This document shows positions 14,932 to 22,785 of a stretch of 48,949 bases of DNA, in pieces. The stretch lies in assembly GCA_035294725.1 (NCBI GenBank), contig DATGKK010000084.1:1-48949 (forward strand), read 5' to 3'. Source of the stretch: DATGKK01 sp035294725 (lineage in GTDB: Bacteria > Actinomycetota > Acidimicrobiia > Acidimicrobiales > Bog-793). Both the position numbers and the translations under genes were made by a program. Below the pieces are notes generated by a model. It was not told the DNA's origin and ran no database searches. It was given only the letters and a program-made list of their open reading frames with translations. Each line of letters starts with the position of its first letter. The first letter of the stretch is position 1.

Positions 14932-15491
14932 GCCGAGATAGCGTCCCGGCCGTGCCCGACGAGCGACCCCTGCACGAGCGGCTGGTCGAGCTCGCCGTCT
15001 ACGTCCCGGTCGGCATCGTGGCCTCCATCGCCGAGGAGCTGCCCGGGCTCGCCGACAAAGGCCGGCGCCGCGTGGAGAGCCGAATCCAAGTTGCTCGCGT
15101 GGTCGGAAAGCTGGCGGTGGCAGAGGCGCAGCGGCGGCTCGCCCCCCGGGCGCCGTCGCCGGCCCGCAGCGCGGCCGGCTCGGGACAGCCGTCCCCGCCG
15201 GGCTCGGCGAGCGAGCCGGCGAGTGCCCCGGCGGGCGACGGCGAGACCTCGCCCGGCGTGAGCGCGAAGGAGGGCTCCGCCGGCTCCGAGGGGCTGGTGC
15301 CGCAGGTCACCGAGCTCGCCATCCCCGGCTACGACACCCTGGCGGCCTCCCAGGTGGTGCAGCGGCTTGCCTCGCTCCGGCCCGACGAGCTCGAGGCGGT
15401 GCGCCGCTACGAGGCGGCGAACCGGGGGCGCAGGACCATCCTCCACCGGATCGCCCAGCTCAGCTCGGCGGACGGGCGCGCCTCGGCCTGA
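14928..15491 (+). CDS. Hypothetical two-domain helical protein
   Basis: The 187 residues consist of an N-terminal helical part (HERLVELAVYVPVGIVASIAEE) with an amphipathic or weakly hydrophobic stretch, a Ser/Pro/Ala-rich linker (about residues 70-120), and a C-terminal helical module (IPGYDTLAASQVVQRLASL followed by PDELEAVRRYEAANRGRRTIL). Modules like the last occur at the end of several actinobacterial proteins as a short helical interaction domain. Its GTG overlaps the stop of the DUF4193 gene, and the GNAT gene starts 5 nt downstream, so the three are probably one operon. No enzymatic motif is visible. Confidence 0.7.
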   Translation: MSRDSVPAVPDERPLHERLVELAVYVPVGIVASIAEELPGLADKGRRRVESRIQVARVVGKLAVAEAQRRLAPRAPSPARSAAGSGQPSPPGSASEPASAPAGDGETSPGVSAKEGSAGSEGLVPQVTELAIPGYDTLAASQVVQRLASLRPDELEAVRRYEAANRGRRTILHRIAQLSSADGRASA

Positions 15492-15496
15492 CCGGC

Positions 15497-15970
15497 GTGG
15501 AGGTCACCGCCCGGGCCGCCGGCGCTGCCGACACCGAGGTGGTCCGGGCGCTCGCGGCACGGGCGGCGGCGGAGGTGGCACGCGCCCGCGACGGCTCGCT
15601 TCATCTCCGAGCCGAGCACGGCCTCGCCGACGGGGAGCCGGCTCGCCGTCTCGGCCGGCCGTCACCTTCGCTTCGCGCCCTTGCCGAGATCGACGGCGTC
15701 GCCGTCGGCTTCGTCGAGGCGGAGCTCGTCCAGGTCGGCGAGGGGCGGCCGATCTGCCGGATCCGAGCGCTCTACGTCGAGCCGGAGGCTCGCGAGGTGG
15801 GCGCGGGCGAGGCGCTCGTCGAGGCGGCATGCGCCTTCGCCGTAAGGGCAGGGGCCGGCGGCATCGACGCCTACGCCCTCCCCGGCGCGCGGGAGGTGAA
15901 GAACTTCTTCGAGTCCGCCGGCTTCGTGGCCCGCCTCATCGTGATGCACCGCCCCCTTGCCGGGAGGTGA
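15497..15970 (+). CDS. GNAT-family N-acetyltransferase
   Basis: This 157-residue protein has the GNAT layout: a variable N-terminus, central strands (RALAEIDGVAVGFVEAEL), then CRIRALYVEPEAREVGAGEALVEAA, which holds the acetyl-CoA pyrophosphate-binding region in a somewhat degenerate form (R/Q-x-x-G-x-G/A read as REVGAGEAL). The final strand DAYALPGAREVKNFFESAGFVAR is the typical Y/F-x-x-x-G-F end. The substrate cannot be told. GTG 15497 follows the upstream stop by 5 nt, and its stop overlaps the Nudix GTG by 4 nt. Confidence 0.8.
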   Translation: MEVTARAAGAADTEVVRALAARAAAEVARARDGSLHLRAEHGLADGEPARRLGRPSPSLRALAEIDGVAVGFVEAELVQVGEGRPICRIRALYVEPEAREVGAGEALVEAACAFAVRAGAGGIDAYALPGAREVKNFFESAGFVARLIVMHRPLAGR

Positions 15971-16368
15971 GCGCGCCGGAGCTCGCCGTCGGCGCCGTGG
16001 TCGTCCACTCCGGAAGCCTCCTGCTCGTGCGGCGGGGCCTGCCGCCTGCGGCCGGCATGTGGTCCGTTCCCGGCGGGCGGGTGGAGCCGGGCGAGACGCT
16101 CGACGAGGCCGTGGTGCGTGAGGTGCGCGAGGAGACCTCACTCGACGTGGAGGCGGGGGAGCTGCTCGGGTGGGTGGAGCGCCGGGCGGGCGGCCACCAT
16201 TACGTCATCGTCGATTTCAGAGCCGCCCTCCATCCCGGCGCAGGCGAGCCGGCGCCGCGCCCGGGCGACGACGCCGCCGAGGCGCGCCTCGTCCCCCTCG
16301 ACGAGGTGGAGCGGCTAGGGCTCGTCCCCGGTCTCGGCGCCTTCCTTCGCGACCACGGAGTCCTCTGA
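15967..16368 (+). CDS. Nudix hydrolase
   Basis: The 133-residue protein hydrolyses a nucleoside diphosphate linked to another moiety; the exact substrate is unknown. The Nudix box is complete: GGRVEPGETLDEAVVREVRE followed by ETSLDV, i.e. Gx5Ex7REUxEExxU with the metal-binding Glu residues. The beginning ELAVGAVVVHSGSLLLVRRG and the closing LGAFLRDHG are standard for small ADP-ribose pyrophosphatase/MutT-like members. GTG 15967 overlaps the GNAT stop. Its 3' end overlaps by 54 bp the 3' end of the oppositely oriented gene 16315-17775. Confidence 0.88.
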   Translation: MSAPELAVGAVVVHSGSLLLVRRGLPPAAGMWSVPGGRVEPGETLDEAVVREVREETSLDVEAGELLGWVERRAGGHHYVIVDFRAALHPGAGEPAPRPGDDAAEARLVPLDEVERLGLVPGLGAFLRDHGVL

Positions 16369-17775
16369 GCCCGTCCCGGCGAGGGCGGCTCCGTTGCCGG
16401 TCGCGGGAGCGCTCTCGGGGCGGGCCGGGAGCGGGGGACGGGGGACGGGGCGGCCGCCGGCAGGGCGGGGCGGCGGAGGGGGCGGGATCGCCATGCCGAG
16501 CAGGCGGGCGAGGGCGGGGACCCGGCTCGCGGCGAGGCGGGCCTCCCGCTCGACCTGGCCGCTCGGGTCCTTCGGCATCCCGGTCGGCTTCACCTGGCGG
16601 CGGACTGGGGACTCGGCGGCGGCGTGCAGGAGCGAGAGCCACCTCTCCGGGGGCGTCTCGGCGGTCATGGCCTGACCGGCAGCCTCGGCGAGCCCCATCA
16701 CGAGGGCGGCGGGGAAACGAGCCGTCGGCTCCGGCGGCTTGGCCGAGAGGCGGAGCGCCTGGAGGACCTTTCCCGCCGAGAGGGCCGAGCTGATGTGCTC
16801 CTCCCACTCGGTGCGCAGCTTCGTGACCCGCCGCTCGAGCACCTCCCGCAGGCGGCGCTCGAGCTCCCGGCCCGCGTCGTCTCGGGGCGCGGCGCCGACG
16901 ACGGTCATCCGCAGGTCGCGAAGCGAGATCTCCTCGGCCCGCCCGGCGGCGGCCTCGGCCCGATCGAGCCAGACGGCGGCCTTCACCTCGGGCAGGAGCT
17001 GCTCGGCGACGGCGACGATCGGCTCGCCCGACACGACGGTGCGCCCCTCGGCCCGGGCTCGCTCCTGCTCGTCGGCGATCGCCTTGCGGACCGCCGGCAT
17101 CCCGCCCGCCGCAAGCCGCTCGGCGATCCTGCGCTGCTCCGGCGCGAGCGAGGCGAACAGCTGGTCTCGATGCGCAGTGCCGGGCTCGAAGCGGGGCGTG
17201 AGCCTCCGCCCTCCCGGGCGGCCGGCCGATCCATCGCGCTCGCCGGGACGGCCGCGCTCTCTCGTGCCGTCGCCCCTCGAGGGGGAAGGGCGGCCCGGTC
17301 GGGCCGCACCTCGCTCCGCCGGCCGCGCCTCAAGGGCGCGCCGCCGCCGGTCCTCGCCGGGGGAGCCGCCCTTGCCGGTCCGCCCCGCGGCACGCTCGCG
17401 GTCGGCTCTGCCCGCGTGCTCGCGGCGCCGGCCGCGGTCCTCTTCGGCGGGGCGCTCACCCTCGTGCCCTCGCCCCAGCCGACCCCGCCGGCCGGCGAGG
17501 ACCGTGGTGACTCCGGGTTCGTGGCGCGGTGGCCCGAGGTACTCGATGCGGCTCGCGGCGTTCTCTTGGCGCTGCTTGGGCGGGAGGATCGCGACGACGG
17601 TGATGCCGTCGAGCTCCACCTCCACCTCCGCGCGGAGCACGTCGCCGACCTTCGAGTCCGGTGGCAGGACCGAGACGGGCACGACGCCGCGGGGCTGGCG
17701 GGCCCCCGCCGCCCGCCAGGTGTAGGTCTCGTCGTCCCGAGCGCTCGTGAGCTCGATCTCCATCCGGTTCGGCAT
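16315..17775 (-). CDS. Lineage-type hypothetical with N-terminal beta domain and Arg/Gly-rich linker
   Basis: The 486-residue protein starts with a beta-rich segment (MEIELTSARDDETYTWRAAG, then KVGDVLRAEVEVELDGITVVAIL) that looks like a small barrel. An Arg/Gly/Glu-rich low-complexity region follows (about 100-205), then a helical core from about 215 to 400 (FASLAPEQRRIAERLAAGG; VAEQLLPEVKAAVWLDRAEAA; ERRLREVLERRVTKLRTEWEEHISSAL in sections) and a Pro-rich tail. The RG-rich part recalls RNA-binding proteins, and the core resembles DUF349-type helical repeats only loosely. ATG 17775 has TAGCTT 9 nt upstream; ATG 17763 is an alternative. It diverges from the acyl-CoA dehydrogenase gene. The function is unknown. 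Confidence 0.65.
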   Translation of the reverse strand: MPNRMEIELTSARDDETYTWRAAGARQPRGVVPVSVLPPDSKVGDVLRAEVEVELDGITVVAILPPKQRQENAASRIEYLGPPRHEPGVTTVLAGRRGRLGRGHEGERPAEEDRGRRREHAGRADRERAAGRTGKGGSPGEDRRRRALEARPAERGAARPGRPSPSRGDGTRERGRPGERDGSAGRPGGRRLTPRFEPGTAHRDQLFASLAPEQRRIAERLAAGGMPAVRKAIADEQERARAEGRTVVSGEPIVAVAEQLLPEVKAAVWLDRAEAAAGRAEEISLRDLRMTVVGAAPRDDAGRELERRLREVLERRVTKLRTEWEEHISSALSAGKVLQALRLSAKPPEPTARFPAALVMGLAEAAGQAMTAETPPERWLSLLHAAAESPVRRQVKPTGMPKDPSGQVEREARLAASRVPALARLLGMAIPPPPPPRPAGGRPVPRPPLPARPESAPATGNGAALAGTGSEDSVVAKEGAETGDEP

Positions 17776-17886
17776 GACCCGGCCAAGCTACAGCCTGTGA
17801 CGAGTCCCTTTCTCCGGCTCGCCGGCTGGCGTGGGGGAGCGGGCTCTGCAACGCTCGGCGCCGAGCGATCCGACGAGGAGGGCCGC

Positions 17887-19092
17887 ATGGACTTCGAGCT
17901 GTCGCCCGTGGCCGAGGAGTACCGCACCCGGCTGAGCGCGTTCATGGACGAGCACGTCTACCCGAACGAGGAGAGGGCGGAGGAGGAGATCAGGGCCTCC
18001 GGCGACCCGCACCACCACCCCGAGGTGATCGAGGAGCTGAAAGCCGAGGCTCGCCGCCGGGGGTTGTGGAACCTGTTCCTCCCCCACCGGACGAAGTGGA
18101 CCGAGGGGCTCTCCAACCTGGACTACGCGCCCCTGGCGGAGATCACCGGGCGCTCCCACCTCGCCCCCGAGGCGCTCAACTGCTCGGCGCCGGACACCGG
18201 CAACATGGAGATCCTCACGATGTTCGGCACTCCCGAGCAGCAAGAGGAGTGGCTCTACCCGCTCCTCGAGGGCGAGATCCGCTCCTGCTTCGCCATGACC
18301 GAGCCTGCGGTGGCGAGCTCGGACGCGACCAACATCGAGACCGAGATCCGCTCCGACGGCGGTGACTACGTGATCACGGGCCGCAAGTGGTGGATCTCGG
18401 GTGCTGCCGACGCCCGGTGCAAGGTCGCGATCGTGATGGGCAAGACGGACCGGGGCGCGCCGGCGCACCGCCAGCAGTCGATGGTGCTCGTCCCGCTCGA
18501 CACACCGGGCGTGCGCGTGGTGCGCAACCTCACGGTGTTCGGCTACAGCGACCAGGAGGGCCACTGCGAGATCGTCTTCGACGGCGTGCGGGTGCCGAAG
18601 AGCAACCTTCTCGGAGAGGAGGGCGGCGGCTTCGCCATCGCGCAGGCCCGCCTCGGCCCCGGTCGGATCCACCACTGCATGCGGGCGATCGGCGCCGCGG
18701 AGCGGGCGCTCGAGATCATGTGCCGCCGGGTGCTCTCCCGCAGCGCCTTCGGGGGCCCGATCGCCGACCAGGGGGTGGTCCAGCAGTGGATCGCCGACTC
18801 ACGCCTCGAGATCGACCAGGCCCGCTGGTACGTGCTCTACACGGCCTTCGCCATGGACCGGTTCGGGAACAAGGCGGCGCGCAACGAGATCTCCGGCATC
18901 AAGGTCGTCGTCCCCCAGATGGCGCTCCGGGTGATCGACCGGGCGATCCAGGCCTGCGGCGCTGCCGGGGTCGGACCCGACCTTCCCCTCGCACGCATGT
19001 ACGCGTCGATGCGCACCCTCCGGATCGCCGACGGACCCGACGAGGTCCACCGGCGCAGCGTCGCCCGGCGCGAGCTCGGCCGCTACGCCTGA
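17887..19092 (+). CDS. Acyl-CoA dehydrogenase
   Basis: This 401-residue FAD enzyme oxidises an acyl-CoA to the 2,3-enoyl-CoA. It has the family architecture: N-terminal helical domain (MDFELSPVAEEYRTRLSAFM), middle beta domain with CFAMTEPAVASSDATNI and GRKWWISGAADARC (flavin-contacting Trp-Ile-Ser), and C-terminal helical domain with RLGPGRIHHCMRAIGAAERAL and QACGAAGVGPDLPLARMYASMRTLRIADGPDEVH. The DGPDEVH motif places it with long/medium-chain acyl-CoA dehydrogenases of the ACAD10/11-like type. ATG 17887 has a GAGGAGGG Shine-Dalgarno. A 64-codon gene follows 8 nt downstream. Confidence 0.93.
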   Translation: MDFELSPVAEEYRTRLSAFMDEHVYPNEERAEEEIRASGDPHHHPEVIEELKAEARRRGLWNLFLPHRTKWTEGLSNLDYAPLAEITGRSHLAPEALNCSAPDTGNMEILTMFGTPEQQEEWLYPLLEGEIRSCFAMTEPAVASSDATNIETEIRSDGGDYVITGRKWWISGAADARCKVAIVMGKTDRGAPAHRQQSMVLVPLDTPGVRVVRNLTVFGYSDQEGHCEIVFDGVRVPKSNLLGEEGGGFAIAQARLGPGRIHHCMRAIGAAERALEIMCRRVLSRSAFGGPIADQGVVQQWIADSRLEIDQARWYVLYTAFAMDRFGNKAARNEISGIKVVVPQMALRVIDRAIQACGAAGVGPDLPLARMYASMRTLRIADGPDEVHRRSVARRELGRYA

Positions 19093-19100
19093 GGCGTCAC

Positions 19101-19295
19101 ATGGGCTACGTCGTGCGGCGTTGGGACAACTGGTCGAGCGCAGAGGGTCTCACCGGCCTCGCCGGCCTGGAGGCGATGCTGAACGCCGAGCGCCGGCAGG
19201 GGCGCCGCCTCGTCCAGCTGGTCGTGGCCTCAGAGGACATCTATCTCGTCGTGCTGGAGGAGGAGGAGGGCACGACCGGCCGGTCGCCGGCCTGA
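19101..19295 (+). CDS. Small hypothetical protein, DUF4177-like
   Basis: The 64 residues begin MGYVVRRWDNWSS and run through LAGLEAMLNAERRQGRRLVQLV to EDIYLVVLEEEE. The pattern of strand, helix with a 'wel-vq' type turn and final strand ending in acidic residues resembles DUF4177, whose function is unknown. ATG 19101 lies 8 nt after the acyl-CoA dehydrogenase stop, so co-transcription is likely. It converges on the class IV PLP enzyme gene. Confidence 0.55.
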   Translation: MGYVVRRWDNWSSAEGLTGLAGLEAMLNAERRQGRRLVQLVVASEDIYLVVLEEEEGTTGRSPA

Positions 19296-19305
19296 GAGCC
19301 GGAGC

Positions 19306-20127
19306 TCAGCCGAGGCCTCGCTCGGCGAGCTCGGCGAAGGCGGCGGCGGCGGCCCTCGTGAGGGGACCGGGGCAGTGCTCGAGGCGCCGGCCGTCGATGG
19401 CCGCGACGGGCTGCACCCCCCGGGTCGTCGAGGAGAGGAACGCCTCCTCGACGGCGGGGAGCTCGCTCACGGGGACGTCCCGCTCGGCGACCTTCGCGAT
19501 CTCGAGGATGAGGCCTCGGGTGACCCCTGCGAGGCAGCCGGCCGACAGCGGGGGAGTGACGAGCTCGCCGCCGAGCCCGACGAAGACGTTGGAGCCGGTG
19601 CCCTCGCAGAGGTTGCCGGCGAGGTTGGCGAACAGCGCCTCGGTCGCCCCGCGCTCGAGCGCCCAGGCGAGTGCCACGACGTTCTCCGCGTACGAGATCG
19701 TCTTCGCGCCGGCAAGGGCACCCCTTTCGTTGCGCGGCCACGGTGCGAGCACGACCGAGGCCTCGTCGGGTGGTGGCGGCGACTCCTCGCAGGCGACGAC
19801 GACCGTCGGCGAGGCCGGGGAGCGGGCCGACCCGAGACCCCCTCTGCCGCCGGTCACCGTGATGCGGATCTTGCCCGAGGCCGAGCCTGACGAGGCGACG
19901 ACGGCGGCCACGGCGGCCGTGAGCTCGCCCTCGGGCGGGAGGGCAAGTCCGAGGACGGAGGCCGAGGCGCCAAGCCGGGCGAGGTGGCGGGAGAGGCCGA
20001 AGGGCCGGCCGTTTCGCACGACGATGCTCTCGAAGACGCCGTCGCCGGTCAGCAGGCCGTGGTCGAAGGCGCTCACGACGGCCTGTTCCGGCTCGCTCAG
20101 GCGTCCGTTGACGTAGACGAGGGCCAC
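19306..20127 (-). CDS. pabC: Class IV PLP enzyme (aminodeoxychorismate lyase / branched-chain aminotransferase family)
   Basis: 273 residues of fold-type IV. The opening VYVNGRLSEPEQAVVSAFDHGLLTGDGVFESI is characteristic. The PLP lysine is in AGAKTISYAEN and the Glu that contacts the pyridine nitrogen is in NLCEGTGSNVF. TRGLILEIAK and the final RGVQPVAAIDGR complete the family signatures. The short length and GDGVFESI fit 4-amino-4-deoxychorismate lyase (folate synthesis); a D-amino-acid or branched-chain aminotransferase cannot be excluded, so the symbol is tentative. No pabA or pabB is in the window. The GTG at 20127 has TACACT 6 nt upstream, predicting a leaderless mRNA. Confidence 0.82.
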   Translation of the reverse strand: MALVYVNGRLSEPEQAVVSAFDHGLLTGDGVFESIVVRNGRPFGLSRHLARLGASASVLGLALPPEGELTAAVAAVVASSGSASGKIRITVTGGRGGLGSARSPASPTVVVACEESPPPPDEASVVLAPWPRNERGALAGAKTISYAENVVALAWALERGATEALFANLAGNLCEGTGSNVFVGLGGELVTPPLSAGCLAGVTRGLILEIAKVAERDVPVSELPAVEEAFLSSTTRGVQPVAAIDGRRLEHCPGPLTRAAAAAFAELAERGLG

Positions 20128-20133
20128 GGCGGG

Positions 20134-20139
20134 AGTGTA
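20134..20139 (-). promoter_or_regulatory. -10 element TACACT, leaderless promoter of the class IV PLP gene
   Basis: On the minus strand TACACT ends 6 nt before the GTG at 20127. No SD is visible. Confidence 0.5.
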
Positions 20140-20149
20140 GGAGGCGGCC

Positions 20150-21040
20150 TCAGCGCCTCGAGGCGAGCGACTCGGCCCGCGAGGCGAGGCCGGGGGAGGA
20201 GAGGCCCGCCGCGACCCGGGCGAAGTTGGCCTCCGGTCCGCGCCAGGCGAGCGCCTCGACCCCCGGCACGAGGGACTCGTCGATCCGCAGGGTGGCGAGC
20301 TCCCTGAACAAGCGAGCTAGGTCGGCCTGCTCGACAAGGCGGGCGGCGAGCGCAGGCGCCGAGCGCACCTTCGCGAGCACGGCCGGATCCCAGGCCGCAG
20401 GGTCGGGAGGGATCGCCTCGAGGTGGAGGTAGTGGCCGAGCACGGCCGAGGCAGACTTCTTCCCCCAGCCCGGAATGCCGGGGAAGCCGTCAGCCGAGTC
20501 GCCGACGAGGGCGAGCCAGTCGGGGATCGACTCCGGCAGCACGCCGAACTTGGCGAGCACGCCCTCCTCGTCGATCACGACCCCGCCTCTCCGGTCGACC
20601 TGGACGACGCGCGTCCCCCGCACGCACTGGCCGAGGTCCTTGTCGGGAGTCCAGATCAGCACCCGGCCGACTCGCGCATCTGCCGCCGCCACCTCCGCCG
20701 CCGTTGCGAGGCCGTCGTCGGCCTCGAGCTCGTCCATGGCGAGGAGGAACACGCCGAGCGCCGCGACCGCCTCCTCGAGGAGAGGGAACTGCGCAAGCAG
20801 CTCCGGCGCGACCCCCTCCGAGGTCTTGTACCCCGGCCACATCTCGTTGCGGAAGGACTCGATGCGGTGGTCGGTGGCGACGGCAAGGTGCGTCGCACCC
20901 TCGTCGAGCATCGTGAGGAGGGAGGAGACGACGCCGGCGACGGCCGCGACGTCCGTGCCGTCGGGGCTCGTCCGGCTCCCCTTCTGGCCGAAGAACTGGC
21001 GGAACAGCTCGTAGGTGCCGTCGACGAGATGCACGTCCAT
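20150..21040 (-). CDS. Stand-alone 5'-3' exonuclease (FEN-like, Pol I N-terminal type)
   Basis: The 296-residue protein matches the 5' nuclease domain of DNA polymerase I without the polymerase. MDVHLVDGTYELFRQFFG holds the first metal-binding Asp; MDELEADDGLATAA and VLIWTPDKDLGQCV hold the central acidic cluster; VGDSADGFPGIPGWGKKSASAVL is the helix-hairpin-helix that binds DNA. It would trim flaps or RNA primers. ATG 21040 is chosen because the conserved opening begins there; the frame is open for 54 more codons upstream without similarity. It lies 22 nt upstream of the class IV PLP gene on the same strand. Stand-alone copies are common in actinobacteria beside full polA. Confidence 0.88.
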   Translation of the reverse strand: MDVHLVDGTYELFRQFFGQKGSRTSPDGTDVAAVAGVVSSLLTMLDEGATHLAVATDHRIESFRNEMWPGYKTSEGVAPELLAQFPLLEEAVAALGVFLLAMDELEADDGLATAAEVAAADARVGRVLIWTPDKDLGQCVRGTRVVQVDRRGGVVIDEEGVLAKFGVLPESIPDWLALVGDSADGFPGIPGWGKKSASAVLGHYLHLEAIPPDPAAWDPAVLAKVRSAPALAARLVEQADLARLFRELATLRIDESLVPGVEALAWRGPEANFARVAAGLSSPGLASRAESLASRR

Positions 21041-21234
21041 GGCGAGAGCGTCCCACACCTGGGCTTCTCCCACCGCGTGCCCGCACTGGCACAACCGAGG
21101 GCACAGCTCTTCGCCCCGGCTCGGGCGCCACGCCCGGCGATTGCGCCCCCTCGCGGGCTCCGGACGGTGCTCCCCATGGAACCGCACGCACCACCACCGC
21201 ACCCGTCCCCCGGCCCGGTCCAGCGCCTGTCGTC

Positions 21235-21468
21235 TTGGACCTCGAAGGCGTCCAGGACCGCTACGGCATCGGGCAGACCAAGGCCATCGAGCTGTGCGCG
21301 ATGGACGCGTTCGTCTCCTACTTCATCGCCACGGAGGCACACGGCCGCGACGACGTCGAGATCCGGTTCCGTCCCCGCCTTGCTCCCGATGCACGCGAAG
21401 TCGCGGTTGTGTTCGAGGCCGCGAGTGGATCGCTGACGGTGTTGGTAGACCTCGGCGAGGCTCGATGA
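21235..21468 (+). CDS. Small orphan protein with possible N-terminal HTH
   Basis: The frame gives 77 residues from a TTG. The beginning LEGVQDRYGIGQTKAIELCAMDAF looks like a short helix-turn-helix of the AlpA/excisionase kind, and the rest (VEIRFRPRLAPDAREVAVVFEA) a small beta region. There is no good SD, and ATG 21301 would remove the HTH, so this may be a gene remnant. It sits at the edge of the accessory stretch after the exonuclease gene. Confidence 0.3.
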   Translation: MDLEGVQDRYGIGQTKAIELCAMDAFVSYFIATEAHGRDDVEIRFRPRLAPDAREVAVVFEAASGSLTVLVDLGEAR

Positions 21469-21665
21469 CCGACTGCGTACATGCGGGGACAAATGGTGCA
21501 TACCGAGCGTCCCCGAACGTCGCCGGTCCAACGACGGAACCTGGTGCCTAACGCCGCAGGGGGACGCCGCGATCATCAGCTGCTCGTAGGTCAGCCGGCC
21601 CCCCAGCTGCACCGGCGCGCCCGTGGAATCTCCATGAGCGCTCGAGCCACTTGTCAGTGCCAGCG

Positions 21666-21881
21666 TCAGGTGCCTTGAACGCGACGCCGCGACTTCGCTG
21701 GCGGATAGACGTATCGAGCCATCGTGGCCGACGTCCATCCCATCCACCAGCCACTGAAGAAGGGGAGGATCTTGCGCAGCTTCTCTTTCTCGTCGCGAGC
21801 GGCGAGAGCTCCCAGGATGGCTGCCCATACGACGGCGCAGCCGATGCTGTAGGCGGTGTAGCTTTGTCGACGCTTTCTCAC
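21666..21881 (-). CDS. Small membrane protein
   Basis: The 71 residues have a basic N-terminus (VRKRRQSY), one clear membrane segment (IGCAVVWAAILGALAA), a charged loop (RDEKEKLRKI) and a second aromatic hydrophobic stretch (LPFFSGWWMGWTSATMA), ending in basic residues. The GTG at 21881 is decided by an AAGGAGG Shine-Dalgarno at 21886-21892, among the best in the window, which argues that the gene is real. No family is recognised. Confidence 0.6.
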   Translation of the reverse strand: MRKRRQSYTAYSIGCAVVWAAILGALAARDEKEKLRKILPFFSGWWMGWTSATMARYVYPPAKSRRRVQGT

Positions 21882-22167
21882 CCGTCCTCCTTGTGGTTGT
21901 GAGGGGTAGGAGGCCACTGTCCCAGAAGCGCTCAGGCTGATCCGAGCGGGATAGAGCTTCGACGTGGATCGTTCGACGTCGCACTGGACGGTGCTACGTC
22001 GCTTCCATCGTCAGGCCGCCCCGCGGTACACCTGTCGATGAAATGTCTCATTTGCAGCAGAAGTCCAACTGCTGGCTCGCAACGTCCCCTACCACGTGGC
22101 ACCGATAGCTCGGCCCGGGAGGCCGGCACACCTTTCCCGATCCGCCGGGCAGTTGCGCGCCGTCCGA

Positions 22168-22564
22168 TTACGGGATCGCACGGATACGAGGGGCCAGCCA
22201 CTCGGCGACCTCGTGCTCGCCCCGAGTGCCCGAAGCGACGTCGAGCATCAGGCGTTCCGTCTCGTCGACCGACGGGTAGGGCGCCCACTCCCACTCGTTC
22301 AGCTCGATGAAGACCCGCACCCAGGCTGCTCGCTTGTTGCCGTCGGGAAGAGGATGGCTCTTCGTGAGGCGAGTCACGAGAACCGCCGCCTTGTCGACGA
22401 AAGCGGGGTCGAGGTCGGTCTCGGCCCCAGCCGGCCCGTGGGGCGTGGAGTGCCGAGTCGGCGAGGTCGAGGTTCGTGACCTGGATGGCCGTCTCGACGT
22501 CGAGGCCCGTCACCTCCGCCACGATGGCCAGGTAATCGGCGAGATCCAGGTAGTAGACGATCAC
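22168..22564 (-). pseudogene. doc: Doc/Fic-family toxin, frameshifted
   Basis: Two frames together encode a complete Doc-like protein. The first frame starts at GTG 22564 with MIVYYLDLADYLAIVAEVTG and DLADSALHAPRAGWG; the second continues AETDLDPAFVDKAAVLVTRL and the active-site motif HPLPDGNKRAAW, ending at 22168. The break is at the CCCC run 22425-22428 (GGGG on the coding strand); one more G restores the frame. Doc toxins are kinases of EF-Tu. Here the motif (HxxxDxNKR) is intact apart from Pro-Leu-Pro replacing the usual Pro-Phe-x. The start overlaps the antitoxin stop by 4 nt. Either a real inactivating mutation, slippage, or a one-base sequence error. Confidence 0.75.
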
Positions 22565-22770
22565 CGAGCCAGGCGCTCGAGCAGCTCCCGGTCCTCTTTG
22601 ATGATCCGGCGGACTCTGGCCTTGAAGGCGGGGTCGCGTCGACGACGTTCGACCGCTTCGGCGAGTGCCCGCCGGACCGTCTCGTTGAGGCTCATGCCCT
22701 CCGCCCGGGCCAGAGCCTCGGCGTCGGCTGCATCCTCGTCGGAAAGCCGCACGGTGAAGTTCTTGGGCAT
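22561..22770 (-). CDS. Ribbon-helix-helix antitoxin paired with Doc
   Basis: 69 residues. The N-terminal strand and helices (NFTVRLSDEDAADAEALARA, then MSLNETVRRALAEAVERRR) form a ribbon-helix-helix DNA-binding domain, and the basic/acidic C-terminal helix (RVRRIIKEDRELLERLA) is the likely toxin-neutralising part. The ATG at 22770 has TATCAT 6 nt upstream and no SD, so the mRNA is probably leaderless. A palindromic operator candidate covers the -10 and the start codon, consistent with autoregulation. The stop overlaps the start of the doc frame by 4 nt. Confidence 0.8.
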   Translation of the reverse strand: MPKNFTVRLSDEDAADAEALARAEGMSLNETVRRALAEAVERRRRDPAFKARVRRIIKEDRELLERLAR

Positions 22771-22785
22771 GGCGTCATGATACCA
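22770..22785. promoter_or_regulatory. Palindromic operator candidate over the antitoxin -10
   Basis: TGGCGTCATGATACCA is a 16-bp imperfect palindrome (TGG..TCATGA..CCA). It contains the minus-strand -10 TATCAT (22782-22777), so a bound RHH antitoxin would block the promoter. Confidence 0.45.
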
